Below, in pieces: positions 20,538-29,382 of a DNA stretch of 64,000 bases. A model generated the notes under the pieces. It saw only the letters and a list, made by a program, of their open reading frames with translations, was not told the DNA's origin and did not search any database. The DNA is from Alphaproteobacteria bacterium (GTDB lineage Bacteria; Pseudomonadota; Alphaproteobacteria; Micropepsales; Micropepsaceae), in NCBI GenBank assembly GCA_025350465.1, contig JANXXU010000013.1:44182-108181 (forward strand). The letters run 5' to 3'. How positions within the stretch are numbered: position 1 is the stretch's first letter; every line of letters starts with the position of its first letter. Made by a program: the position numbers and the translations under genes.

Positions 20538-21148
20538 TCGTTGAAGTCGATCTTGGGATCGCGGGTGCAGGCATCGACCGTAACGTCTTCTTGATGCACA
20601 TAGCTGATGCGATAGCAGCGGTCGTAGATCGAGCAATAGCAGATTTCGATGTCGAGGCGCGGCCGGTCTCCCGAGGTTGCGGCTTGGAGGGGGTTGGTGG
20701 CCAGATCATCTTCGGCGACAAGGGCTGGGATGCTGTTTCCCGGTGACAGGACACGACCCACAATCGTGACGCGGCTTTGAATTTTTGTCTCGGGGACGCC
20801 CAACGCCTTCAGTGTGCTCGGCCAGTCGGTTTGGTATTTGCCGTCTAGCCGGACGCGAAGCGTCATCAAACGGGCAGGGCCCATACCGGTGTTCTGAACA
20901 ACAAGCTTGAGGACGCCCTTGCTGATCGCTTCGTGGTGATATTCGCGGCCGATTTCGACGTGCGGCCAAACCGATGCTTGCTGCTGCTCGCGCATCAACA
21001 TCGACTGATAGATCGAGACGCTTAGGGCACAAGCGCCGACGACGACCGCGGTGAGCGCCGCGATCATGTCGGCATCCAACAGGCGCTGCCTGACGCTGCG
21101 CGACGCGCGCTGGTTGTCGTTGCTGGGCGATGGTGTCGTTTCCGGCAT
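20534..21148 (-). CDS. Hypothetical single-pass membrane protein
   Basis: TM segment 'ALTAVVVGACALSVSIYQSMLM'; ATGA overlap with downstream lipoprotein gene; start may be 21181. Confidence 0.6.
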   Translation of the reverse strand: MPETTPSPSNDNQRASRSVRQRLLDADMIAALTAVVVGACALSVSIYQSMLMREQQQASVWPHVEIGREYHHEAISKGVLKLVVQNTGMGPARLMTLRVRLDGKYQTDWPSTLKALGVPETKIQSRVTIVGRVLSPGNSIPALVAEDDLATNPLQAATSGDRPRLDIEICYCSIYDRCYRISYVHQEDVTVDACTRDPKIDFNE

Positions 21149-21229
21149 GGCGCCACCATAGCTAGTGCCGGCGCCGGGCACAAAACGGGTTCCAACGCCT
21201 TGCTGCCAAAATCCTGACAGACTGCTGTC

Positions 21230-21237
21230 AAAAATTG
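21230..21237. repeat. Left target-site duplication AAAAATTG
   Basis: Identical to 24975-24982. Confidence 0.9.
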
Positions 21238-21257
21238 GGTAGTGGGTCAGTTTGAAT
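21238..21257 (+). repeat. Left terminal inverted repeat
   Basis: GGTAGTGGGTCAGTTTGAAT. Confidence 0.93.
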
Positions 21258-21303
21258 CCTAGGGTGGCTTCGACCTTCAGCTGAGCCGTGCCATATTATA
21301 CGC

Positions 21304-21525
21304 ATGGCAAAGACTCATTCCAAAAGACCGCGCGACCCCAATCAACTGGCCAAGCACATCATCGGGATCGCAACGGGAGAGGTCGAGGAACCCGATCCTA
21401 AGGCCAACGCAGGCCAGCGGAAGGGTGGAAAGCGTGGTGGCGCTGCTCGCGCCAAGAGCCTCACGCCCCAGCAGAAATCCGAAATCGCCCGGGCTGCAGC
21501 GGCCGCCCGTTGGAAGAAGAGCTAG
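21304..21525 (+). CDS. Small basic histone-H1-like/hypothetical protein (transposon cargo)
   Basis: 73 aa, K/R/A-rich 'GQRKGGKRGGAARAKSLTPQQKSEIARAAAAARWKKS'. Confidence 0.7.
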   Translation: MAKTHSKRPRDPNQLAKHIIGIATGEVEEPDPKANAGQRKGGKRGGAARAKSLTPQQKSEIARAAAAARWKKS

Positions 21526-22013
21526 GCTACATCGTCCTCGTCGTCGTCCATCAGGTCAGCAGCGCGCCGCTCCGCACAGTCCTCAGTGAAGTCCGTGAAG
21601 AAGTTCAACTGCGGGTCCTTGGGGAACTGGAAGTTCATATGGTCCGCGTCACAGAGCGCGCGATACACTTTGTCGGCGACACGGTCGCGACGCTGACGCA
21701 TTGCTTTCTGACGCAGCTGCGGGGTGCCACCGTGATCTGTGTCAAACCAGAGCGGTATCTGATGCCCGTTGTCGGTGGTGACATAACACTGCTTCGCGCG
21801 GTAGGTGATTCCGTTTTGGTCAGTTCGCATCGCTTGGCGAAGCGCGGTAGTCACTTGCTTACGCAAGAGCCTGACAATGTCCTGAGGGTATGGCGCGAGC
21901 TTTTTATGGGCCATTGCCCAGCTGACAAAGTCAGTAGGATCATTTGCGTCTTTGCCGGTGTGCGCCTCCCACTCATCCCAGACGCGGAGCACCTGTTCGT
22001 TGAAGTTAGCCAT
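21522..22013 (-). CDS. Hypothetical protein, third gene of higB-higA operon (transposon cargo)
   Basis: 'MANFNEQVLRVWDEWEAHTGKDANDPTDFVSWAM...'; RBS-like AGGAG before ATG, 11 bp after the higA-like stop. Confidence 0.65.
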   Translation of the reverse strand: MANFNEQVLRVWDEWEAHTGKDANDPTDFVSWAMAHKKLAPYPQDIVRLLRKQVTTALRQAMRTDQNGITYRAKQCYVTTDNGHQIPLWFDTDHGGTPQLRQKAMRQRRDRVADKVYRALCDADHMNFQFPKDPQLNFFTDFTEDCAERRAADLMDDDEDDVA

Positions 22014-22024
22014 CAGTCCGTCTC

Positions 22025-23170
22025 CTAGAGTCCAGTCGGGGCCATGTGCCCCCATCCGTCAGTGAATTCCGCATCAAGCAGGTATTTGCGAATGCTCGTT
22101 TGATACTTTCGCAACCAGGCATATTTCTGCGTCTTGTGCTGTACCTGCCCAACGACAATGGCCGGATGAACTTCTAGCCGCGCTGCAAATGACAATACGT
22201 CCTGCTCTGAAATGAACGGGGCTTTCCTAAGAAGGAATGAGTTGAGCTGTTGACTTGGAATGCAAAACTCTGTGGCGGCGGCATTGGCCAATAGCTCGCA
22301 CTCCGGCAAATCCGCGTCGGCATTTAGGCTGGTGGCGTCAATCTCATCGACTGGTGCAAAGGACGTATCTCTGCCGTCACCGTTGAGGACATGTTCGCAT
22401 TCATGCCGCAGGACAAAGGCAAAGTTGTCCAGCCGATCGAGACGAAGCGTAAGCCCAATTGCTGGCTGACCGTCGATCCACACACATACGCCGTCGATCT
22501 TTGACCCTGGCAATGATTCGACCAGCACAAACCGGACACCACAGTTGCGCAGCATCTGCGGGATGCGCCCAAGGTCATCCTTGTCCTGCAAGTGCGCTTT
22601 GATCGTTGGCAAAGTCTTTCTGAGCGCTTCCTCGGAATAGAGCGGCGCCCTCATCAGCGAGGCCAACTTCATTACACGATGAAGCCATGCGTATTGAATT
22701 GCCGAGACTGTCTCGTAGCCCGTCTTCTTCGCGGCATGCGCGGTAATCTCTCCGCTTCCGATAAACGGAATGTCGTTGATGCTATTCTTGCCGAAGAACC
22801 GCAGCATTTGCAGATCAAGCAAGGCGGGGTCGGTCTCCTCGATCCAGCCGCGCTGGATCATCTCACGAACTGGAAACACGCTTTGCCAAGTAGCGCGGGT
22901 CCTAACGCCGGGGTCGGCAGGTTTCGCGCGTTGTAGGTCGTAGAGCTTCTGCAAATTCATAAAGAAGTCAGGCGATACGTTGAACGCATCGGAGAGGCTA
23001 TGAGCCATCTCAGGCGTAATTGCGCGCTTGCCAGTGAGCAACGGGCTAAGCTGCTCCGGTGCAATACCTAGAATGTACGCGAGGTCCACCTGCTTCCAGC
23101 CGCGCGCTTCCATCTCTTCAAGAAGGAAGGTGCCGGGGTGATCAACGGTCGATGTTGTGGCCTTGGTCAT
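22025..23170 (-). CDS. HigA-type XRE antitoxin fused to ImmA/IrrE metallopeptidase domain (transposon cargo)
   Basis: 'HPGTFLLEEMEARGWKQVDLAYILGIAPEQLSPLLTGKRAITPEMAHSLSDAFN' HTH plus 'RHECEHVL' zinc motif. Confidence 0.88.
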   Translation of the reverse strand: MTKATTSTVDHPGTFLLEEMEARGWKQVDLAYILGIAPEQLSPLLTGKRAITPEMAHSLSDAFNVSPDFFMNLQKLYDLQRAKPADPGVRTRATWQSVFPVREMIQRGWIEETDPALLDLQMLRFFGKNSINDIPFIGSGEITAHAAKKTGYETVSAIQYAWLHRVMKLASLMRAPLYSEEALRKTLPTIKAHLQDKDDLGRIPQMLRNCGVRFVLVESLPGSKIDGVCVWIDGQPAIGLTLRLDRLDNFAFVLRHECEHVLNGDGRDTSFAPVDEIDATSLNADADLPECELLANAAATEFCIPSQQLNSFLLRKAPFISEQDVLSFAARLEVHPAIVVGQVQHKTQKYAWLRKYQTSIRKYLLDAEFTDGWGHMAPTGL

Positions 23171-23466
23171 CAGTGGTAGTCCTCGAATGCAATAATGGTG
23201 ATCGTTGTTTGCTTGTCCTTCTCGTCAACCGTGAACACCAACCGCCATTGATCGTTGAGCCGAATTGAGCATTGCCCGGCTCGATCCCCCTTGAGTTTTT
23301 CGTAGTGCAGGCTTTTCCAATTTCTCAAATCCCGTTCGTCCAATGCGGCCCTCAGGAGGGTGAGCTTCCGCCGCGCGGACTTAATGACCGCTACGGGCAG
23401 GCGAAGCTTTGCCGCCTCCTCGGTCTCGATCTTCCCTAGGTCCGAATCGGCAAACACCACTTCCAT
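23170..23466 (-). CDS. HigB/RelE-superfamily toxin (transposon cargo)
   Basis: 'FADSDLGKIETEEAAKLRLPVAVIKSARRKLTLLRAALDERDLRNWKSLHYEKLKGDRAGQCSIRLNDQWRLVFTV'; stop overlaps higA-like start (ATGA). Confidence 0.9.
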   Translation of the reverse strand: MEVVFADSDLGKIETEEAAKLRLPVAVIKSARRKLTLLRAALDERDLRNWKSLHYEKLKGDRAGQCSIRLNDQWRLVFTVDEKDKQTTITIIAFEDYH

Positions 23467-23540
23467 GGGGGCTCGGTATACGTTGGAGGTATATGGCCGT
23501 CAAGAGAAATTAATTCAATGCATTAATCTGACCCTTATGC

Positions 23541-23569
23541 TTGACTAAAGTTGAGTGAATCCCTAGATT
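23541..23569 (+). promoter_or_regulatory. Predicted sigma70 promoter of transposase, TSS at or next to ATG (leaderless)
   Basis: TTGACT-N17-TAGATT; ATG begins 7 nt after the -10 element. Confidence 0.6.
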
Positions 23570-23575
23570 GAGGGC

Positions 23576-24424
23576 ATGAACCGGCTGAGCAAAGAGGACC
23601 GCGCCCGCATCCTGCACCTCCTTTGCGAGGGGTCCTCGATCCGCGCCATCACGCGCGTGACGGGGGCCAGCAAAAACACGGTGGCCAAGCTGCTGGGGGA
23701 CGCCGGGTGCGCCGTCGCCGCCTTCCAGGACGAGGCCCTGCGTAACCTCAAATGCCAGCGCGTGCAGGTTGACGAAATTTGGTCGTTCGTCGGCAGCAAA
23801 GAGAAAAACACAAGCGCGGAGAAGAAGGCGCAGGGCAATGGCGACTGCTGGACGTGGACCGCATTGTGCGCTGACACGAAGCTGCTGCTGTCTTGGTGGG
23901 TTGGCAGCCGCGATGCTGACAGCGGCAACGCTTTCATGGCTGACGTTGCCTCGCGCCTCGCCAATCGCGTGCAGCTGACCTCTGATGGTCACAAGGTCTA
24001 TTTGCAGGCCGTCGATAAAGCGTTTGGTGATAACATCGATTTCGCGATGCTCGTGAAAATGTACGGCAAAGCGTTTGAGGGACCGGCGCGCTATAGCCCG
24101 CCTGAGTGCATCGGCTGCAAACGCACGAAGATCACCGGCAACCCCGACAAGGACCACGTTTCGACCAGCTACGTTGAGCGCAGCAATCTCACAATCCGGA
24201 TGCATTCGCGGCGCTTTACGCGACTTACCAATGCGTTTTCAAAGAAGATCGAGAACCACATTCACGCAGTGGCGCTGCACTGCATGTATTACAATTTTGT
24301 ACGCATTCATAAGACTTTGCGTGTGACCCCCGCAATGGCGGCCGGTGTAACTCAGCGGCTATGGGAAGTATCCGATATTGTAGCTCTTGTTGAAGCGGCC
24401 GAAGCAAAGGGACTCGCTGCATAA
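23576..24424 (+). CDS. IS1-family-like DDE transposase
   Basis: HTH '[40 protein letters not shown]'; DDE-like 'VDEIWSF', 'TSDGHKVY', '[31 protein letters not shown]'. Confidence 0.88.
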   Translation: MNRLSKEDRARILHLLCEGSSIRAITRVTGASKNTVAKLLGDAGCAVAAFQDEALRNLKCQRVQVDEIWSFVGSKEKNTSAEKKAQGNGDCWTWTALCADTKLLLSWWVGSRDADSGNAFMADVASRLANRVQLTSDGHKVYLQAVDKAFGDNIDFAMLVKMYGKAFEGPARYSPPECIGCKRTKITGNPDKDHVSTSYVERSNLTIRMHSRRFTRLTNAFSKKIENHIHAVALHCMYYNFVRIHKTLRVTPAMAAGVTQRLWEVSDIVALVEAAEAKGLAA

Positions 24425-24478
24425 GCGTCAAAGGTTTATGAGTCTTGCCCCCTGATTCGCAGGGGTTAGGAGTCTAAA

Positions 24479-24649
24479 ATGACGAAAGTAGCGCCTTTTC
24501 ATTCAGCGAAACCGAACACGCCGAATGTCTATCATGACAATAACAAGTGTACCGAGGGCAATAACATAGAAACGCAGTACCTGCGGCAAGGCACTGGCGG
24601 GCGCCCGCGCTGCCAACACTGCGACCGGCTTGCTACGCAGGGGCAGTGA
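24479..24649 (+). CDS. 56-aa small conserved-type protein (transposon cargo; absent from ORF track)
   Basis: MTKVAPFHSAKPNTPNVYHDNNKCTEGNNIETQYLRQGTGGRPRCQHCDRLATQGQ; RBS-like 'ggttaggag'; CxxC motif. Confidence 0.6.
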   Translation: MTKVAPFHSAKPNTPNVYHDNNKCTEGNNIETQYLRQGTGGRPRCQHCDRLATQGQ

Positions 24650-24956
24650 CTAAACCTTGGTGGAAAACCATCTCCCACCAAGGTCCTTGAAGCTGGCTAT
24701 CCGTGACGCCATACACCCGCTGTATGCGGCGCACGGGTAGCCCATGCTCCATCGCGATGGCGACCGCCTTTAAGCCAGCCCATGCGTTCCCGTGAAATTT
24801 GATTGTAGGTTCGTCGAAGGCGTGACCCTTGCCGCCCTCACATGATTCAAATGTTTCAACACCATCGCGGCGGAGTATCAGCACCGCGCGGCGAATACCG
24901 GGATCAAGTTCAAGATCGACTTCAGGCGCAAAAGCCTCTAGCGCAGGATCAGTCAT
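24633..24956 (-). CDS. Phage/plasmid-type hypothetical protein (transposon cargo)
   Basis: 'ILRRDGVETFESCEGGKGHAFDEPTIKFHGNAWAGLKAVAIAMEHGLPV'; start codon overlaps right IR. Confidence 0.6.
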   Translation of the reverse strand: MTDPALEAFAPEVDLELDPGIRRAVLILRRDGVETFESCEGGKGHAFDEPTIKFHGNAWAGLKAVAIAMEHGLPVRRIQRVYGVTDSQLQGPWWEMVFHQGLVTAPA

Positions 24957-24974
24957 TCAAACTGACCCACTACC
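24955..24974 (-). repeat. Right terminal inverted repeat
   Basis: ATTCAAACTGACCCACTACC = reverse complement of left IR. Confidence 0.93.
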
Positions 24975-24982
24975 AAAAATTG
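24975..24982. repeat. Right target-site duplication AAAAATTG
   Basis: Identical to 21230-21237. Confidence 0.9.
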
Positions 24983-25072
24983 TCAGTGCCGCTCGTCATA
25001 CTGCGCGAGCCTTGCGATAAACTGTCATGCGGGGCGCGTAGAATTGCAATTCTCGACGGATGGAGAGCGAAG

Positions 25073-25432
25073 ATGGACACCAAGACAATCGCAGCGGTCT
25101 TTACCGACCTGTGCAAGAAGGGCGAATTCGACGCCGCCGGCCAGAAATTCTGGTCGGAAGACGTCGTGAGTCGTGAGCCCGGCGAGGGCGACATGGCCAC
25201 GTTGAAGGGACGCAAAGCCGTTCAGGGCAAAGGAGAGTGGTGGTACGCCAACCACACGATCCACAACACCAAGGTCGAAGGGCCATACGTTCACGGCGAC
25301 CAGTTTGTCGTGCGCTTCACCATGGATCTGACGCCCAAAGACGGCAAACGCCACACGATGGATGAAGTCGGCATCTATACCGTGAAGAACGGCAAGATCG
25401 TCGACGAGAGCTTCTTCTATCACGGCGAATGA
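25073..25432 (+). CDS. SnoaL-like / NTF2-fold protein
   Basis: 'FAAGQKFWSEDVVSREPGEGDMATLKGRKAV...HTMDEVGIYTVKNGKIVDESFFY'-type pattern. Confidence 0.8.
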   Translation: MDTKTIAAVFTDLCKKGEFDAAGQKFWSEDVVSREPGEGDMATLKGRKAVQGKGEWWYANHTIHNTKVEGPYVHGDQFVVRFTMDLTPKDGKRHTMDEVGIYTVKNGKIVDESFFYHGE

Positions 25433-25516
25433 AGCGCTGCGCCGCCGAGTCTGTGGCGGCGCAAATTGTCGTCCCTATCATGATATGCAATCGTCCCGGT
25501 TGGCGCTGCACGCGCA

Positions 25517-26488
25517 GTGCCGATCGCGGGCGGTTGTATCGGCATGGACTTCGTACTGAGGATTCCCGACGTTTCGGTCTTCGCTGGGCCGATGTATTTG
25601 GCGTTCATCGGGCTTGAGGTTTGGCTGGTGCGCTCAGGGAAGGTGCACGGGCGCTACGACGCCAAGGATGCGCTGACCAGCATTGCGATGGGCGCGGGTT
25701 ATGCGATCACCACGTTCCTGTGGGGCGCGCTCGGCTTCGGCATCGTGGTAGCTGCCTACCAAGTGCGCATCTTCACGTTCGATCTCTCGGTGTGGTCGTT
25801 CCTGCTCTGCTTCGTGATCGACGATATGCGATTCTACTGGCTGCATCGCCTGTCGCACAGGTCGCGCTGGTTTTGGGCCTATCACGTGGCGCATCACTCG
25901 AGCGAGCATTTCAATCTGTCGACGGCGCTGCGCCAACCGTGGACCTTTGCGCTGACCGGCTATGTCGTGTGGTGGGCGCCGCTCGCGTTCATCGGCTTTC
26001 ATCCGGCGCTGATCGCGTTCTGCGCGGCGGTCAATTTGATCTTTCAGTTCTTCTTGCACACCGAGGCGGTGGGCAGACTGCATCCGTGGTTCGAAGCGGT
26101 GTTCAATACGCCCTCGCATCATCGCGTGCATCACGCCGCGAACGCGCGCTATCTCGATGCGAATTACGGCGGCACGTTGATCGTGTGGGACCGATTGTTC
26201 GGAACCTTCGTGCCGGAGATCGAGCGTGAGGCGCCGCGCTACGGCCTGGTCAAGAACATCGCGACGTTCAATCCGGTGCGGGTGGCGTTCGACGAGTATG
26301 TGGGCATCGCGCGTGACATGGCCGCACCGCGACTCACGCCGCGCGAGCGGATCGCTTACGTGTTCGCACCGCCCGGTTGGAGCCACGACGGCAGCCGGTT
26401 GAGTTCGGACTCACTAAAGCGCGCGCATTTGGCGGCGCACCCGGACGATGCTGGGACGCCGGGGTTTGCTAGCGCCGTCGCCCCCTGA
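25517..26488 (+). CDS. Sterol desaturase / fatty acid hydroxylase family protein
   Basis: Histidine boxes 'HRLSH', 'HVAHHSSEH', 'HRVHHAAN'; start may be 25544. Confidence 0.92.
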   Translation: MPIAGGCIGMDFVLRIPDVSVFAGPMYLAFIGLEVWLVRSGKVHGRYDAKDALTSIAMGAGYAITTFLWGALGFGIVVAAYQVRIFTFDLSVWSFLLCFVIDDMRFYWLHRLSHRSRWFWAYHVAHHSSEHFNLSTALRQPWTFALTGYVVWWAPLAFIGFHPALIAFCAAVNLIFQFFLHTEAVGRLHPWFEAVFNTPSHHRVHHAANARYLDANYGGTLIVWDRLFGTFVPEIEREAPRYGLVKNIATFNPVRVAFDEYVGIARDMAAPRLTPRERIAYVFAPPGWSHDGSRLSSDSLKRAHLAAHPDDAGTPGFASAVAP

Positions 26489-28721
26489 ACGGGCGTGAGC
26501 CCGGGCGGCCGGTGGCGCGCATCTGGGGCTGCTTAGGCGGCGGGGCGATTTCGGCGCCGGAGGCGTCGTAGCGCGGGCGTCTGCGGCTGGCGGCTTCGGC
26601 TTGCGCTGCTTCCACCGCTTCCTGGCGCGCGAAGGGATCGTCGGCGACGGCGAGTTCGGTTGCTTGCAGGCGCTTGATTTCGTCGCGCAGTCGCGCGGCC
26701 TCTTCGAACTCGAGATCGCTCGCCGCTTCCTTCATGCGCTTTTCCATATCGATGATATGGGCGCGCAGATTGTGGCCGATGAGATGGGGCTTGTTTTTGT
26801 CGCCGATGTCGACTGTGACGCGGTCGCGCTCATACGGGCTTTGGATGATGTCGCCGATGGATTTGCGCACGCTTTCGGGCGTGATGCCGTTCGCCTTGTT
26901 GTATTCGTCCTGCTTGGCGCGGCGGCGGCTGGTCTCGGCCATCGCACGCATCATCGATTTCGTCTCGTGGTCGGCGTAGAGGATGACGCGACCGTCGAGG
27001 TTGCGGGCGGCGCGGCCGATGGTTTGCACCAGCGAGGTCTCGCTGCGCAGGAAGCCTTCCTTGTCGGCATCGAGAATAGCGACGAGGGCGCATTCGGGAA
27101 TGTCGAGACCCTCGCGCAAGAGGTTGATGCCGACGAGCACATCGAAGGCGCCGAGGCGAAGGTCGCGTATGATTTCGATGCGCTCCAGCGTTTCGATGTC
27201 GGAGTGCATGTAGCGCACGCGGATTTTTTGGTCGTGCAGATACTCGGTCAGATCCTCGGCCATCTTCTTCGTCAGCACGGTGACGAGGATGCGATAGCCC
27301 TTCGCCGCGACTTCCTTGCACTCGGCGACGAGATCGTCGACCTGGTTTTCGACCGGACGCACGATCACCGGCGGATCGATCAAACCGGTCGGGCGGATGA
27401 CTTGTTCGACGAAGACGCCGCCGGTGCGCTCCATCTCCCAAGGCCCGGGCGTGGCGGACACGGCGACGGTTTGCGTGCGCATCGCGTCCCACTCTTCGAA
27501 TTTGAGCGGGCGGTTGTCCATGCACGAAGGCAAACGGAAGCCGTATTCGGCAAGCGTCGATTTGCGCCGGAAGTCGCCGCGATACATGCCGCCGATCTGG
27601 GGCACGGTAACGTGGCTTTCGTCGCAGAAGACGATGGCGTTGTCGGGCAGATATTCGAAGAAGGTCGGCGGAGGCTCGCCGGCTTTGCGTCCGGTCAGCC
27701 AGCGCGAATAGTTTTCGATGCCCGGGCATGAGCCGGTCGCATCCATCATCTCAAGGTCGAGCAAGGTGCGCTGTTCGATACGCTGGGCTTCGAGAAGCTT
27801 GCCCCTCTTATTGAAGTCGTCGAGCGTGACGCGCAGCTCTTCCTTGATGCCCTTGATCGCTTGCTGCAGCGTCGGGCGCGGCGTCACGTAGTGCGAGTTG
27901 GCGTAGACCTTGACGGTGTCGAGCTCGCCGGTCTTGTGCCCGGTCAGCGGATCGAATTCGTGGATCGCTTCGATCTCGTCGCCGAACAACGTCACCCGCC
28001 AGGCGCGGTCTTCGTAGTGGGCCGGAAAGATCTCCACCGTATCGCCGCGCACGCGGAAGGTGCCGCGCACAAAGCTGGCGTCGTTGCGCTTGTATTGCAG
28101 GGCGACCAGGTTCGCGAGCAATTCGTTGCGGGCGATGCTTTTGCCGGCAGCGATCGCGAAGGTCATTTGCGAATAGGTCTCGACCGAACCGATGCCGTAG
28201 ATGCACGAGACCGAGGCAACGACGATGACATCATCGCGCTCCAGCACCGAGCGGGTCGCCGAGTGGCGCATGCGGTCGATCTGTTCGTTGATCGAGGATT
28301 CCTTCTCGATATAGGTGTCGGTGCGCGGGACGTAGGCCTCGGGCTGGTAGTAGTCGTAATAGCTGACGAAATACTCGACCGCGTTTTCCGGGAAGTAGCT
28401 CTTCATCTCGCTGTAGAGCTGGGCGGCGAGCGTTTTGTTGGGCGCGAGGATCAGCGCCGGGCGCTGCGTCGCCTCGATCACCTTGGCCATCGTGAACGTC
28501 TTGCCGGAGCCGGTGACGCCGAGCAGGACTTGGTCTTTCTCGTTTTGCCTCAGGCCTTCGACGAGGCCCTTGATCGCGGTCGGCTGGTCGCCCTTGGGCG
28601 TCAGCTCCGAGACGACCTTGAAGCGCTTGCCACCCTCCGATTTTTCCGGCCGCGCAGGCTTGTGCGGCACGAACATCGCAGCCGGCGCTTCGGCGAATCC
28701 TTGGGTGGGCTTTGCGGGCAT
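26469..28721 (-). CDS. uvrB: Excinuclease ABC subunit B
   Basis: '[17 protein letters not shown]', '[16 protein letters not shown]', '[14 protein letters not shown]'-type UVR motif; start approximate. Confidence 0.97.
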   Translation of the reverse strand: MPAKPTQGFAEAPAAMFVPHKPARPEKSEGGKRFKVVSELTPKGDQPTAIKGLVEGLRQNEKDQVLLGVTGSGKTFTMAKVIEATQRPALILAPNKTLAAQLYSEMKSYFPENAVEYFVSYYDYYQPEAYVPRTDTYIEKESSINEQIDRMRHSATRSVLERDDVIVVASVSCIYGIGSVETYSQMTFAIAAGKSIARNELLANLVALQYKRNDASFVRGTFRVRGDTVEIFPAHYEDRAWRVTLFGDEIEAIHEFDPLTGHKTGELDTVKVYANSHYVTPRPTLQQAIKGIKEELRVTLDDFNKRGKLLEAQRIEQRTLLDLEMMDATGSCPGIENYSRWLTGRKAGEPPPTFFEYLPDNAIVFCDESHVTVPQIGGMYRGDFRRKSTLAEYGFRLPSCMDNRPLKFEEWDAMRTQTVAVSATPGPWEMERTGGVFVEQVIRPTGLIDPPVIVRPVENQVDDLVAECKEVAAKGYRILVTVLTKKMAEDLTEYLHDQKIRVRYMHSDIETLERIEIIRDLRLGAFDVLVGINLLREGLDIPECALVAILDADKEGFLRSETSLVQTIGRAARNLDGRVILYADHETKSMMRAMAETSRRRAKQDEYNKANGITPESVRKSIGDIIQSPYERDRVTVDIGDKNKPHLIGHNLRAHIIDMEKRMKEAASDLEFEEAARLRDEIKRLQATELAVADDPFARQEAVEAAQAEAASRRRPRYDASGAEIAPPPKQPQMRATGRPGSRPFRGRRR

Positions 28722-28871
28722 GGCGGACGAATATGGAGCGCGTTGCGGGCGATTGCCAGGGCCGGACGGCGAGCGGCTTGTGAGCTCTGACGGTCTAGTC
28801 AAGCACTGCTGACATTAGATGGCAGTGTCTTTCCCAATTGGGACAAGCACCAGTGTCGGCTGTCGAGGAAC

Positions 28872-29372
28872 TCACGCTGCCGGCAGCGACTTCACGTAGC
28901 GCCACACGCCAAGCACGGTGAGCGCCAGCATCACATGCACGGCGATCACCGGGGGCCAGCCGATCAGATAGAGGATGTCGTTGGCGAGGCCCGGTTTGAA
29001 CGGGCCGCCGCCGAAGGCGAGGCCGCGTGTTCCAAGCAGGGCATGAAAGTAGGTCGGGATCGTAAACAACCAGGTGGTGACGACGGCCGACCAGAAAAGG
29101 ATGCGGTGCCATTTGGCGCTGAGATGGACGAAGCTGCCGCCGAGGCCGAGCGCCATTAGCAACAAGCCTTGCGTGATCGCCTCCATATGCACCATGCGCC
29201 AGGCGCGTTCGTCGCCGGGCACCTGAATGTCGATGGCGGGAATCACCGGCCACAACACGATCTGGCCCAGCAAAGCGAAGAACCAATGCCAACCGACAAA
29301 CACGGCGAAGCAGAATAAGCCGATGCCGTTCAGGAACAGCAGCGCGCGCAGGCGCTCGGGAATTGCGGTCAT
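28872..29372 (-). CDS. Four-TM membrane protein resembling styrene-oxide isomerase
   Basis: 'WRMVHMEAITQGLLLMALGL' and 'TRGLAFGGGPFKPG' resemble the SOI pattern from memory. Confidence 0.5.
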   Translation of the reverse strand: MTAIPERLRALLFLNGIGLFCFAVFVGWHWFFALLGQIVLWPVIPAIDIQVPGDERAWRMVHMEAITQGLLLMALGLGGSFVHLSAKWHRILFWSAVVTTWLFTIPTYFHALLGTRGLAFGGGPFKPGLANDILYLIGWPPVIAVHVMLALTVLGVWRYVKSLPAA

Positions 29373-29382
29373 CTTCGATCCT

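Larger units (their letters stand above)
21238..24974. mobile_element. Complete 3,737-bp IS1-type transposon with passenger genes (HigB/HigA-ImmA and others)
   Basis: 20-bp perfect terminal inverted repeats GGTAGTGGGTCAGTTTGAAT (21238-21257; 24955-24974) immediately bounded by 8-bp perfect direct repeats AAAAATTG (21230-21237; 24975-24982); IS1-like transposase inside. Confidence 0.92.

Noticed and set aside
23576-24424. A solo IS1 bounded tightly around the transposase
   Set aside because: No inverted repeat pair or target duplication was seen immediately around the transposase; the only matching ends are at 21238 and 24974.
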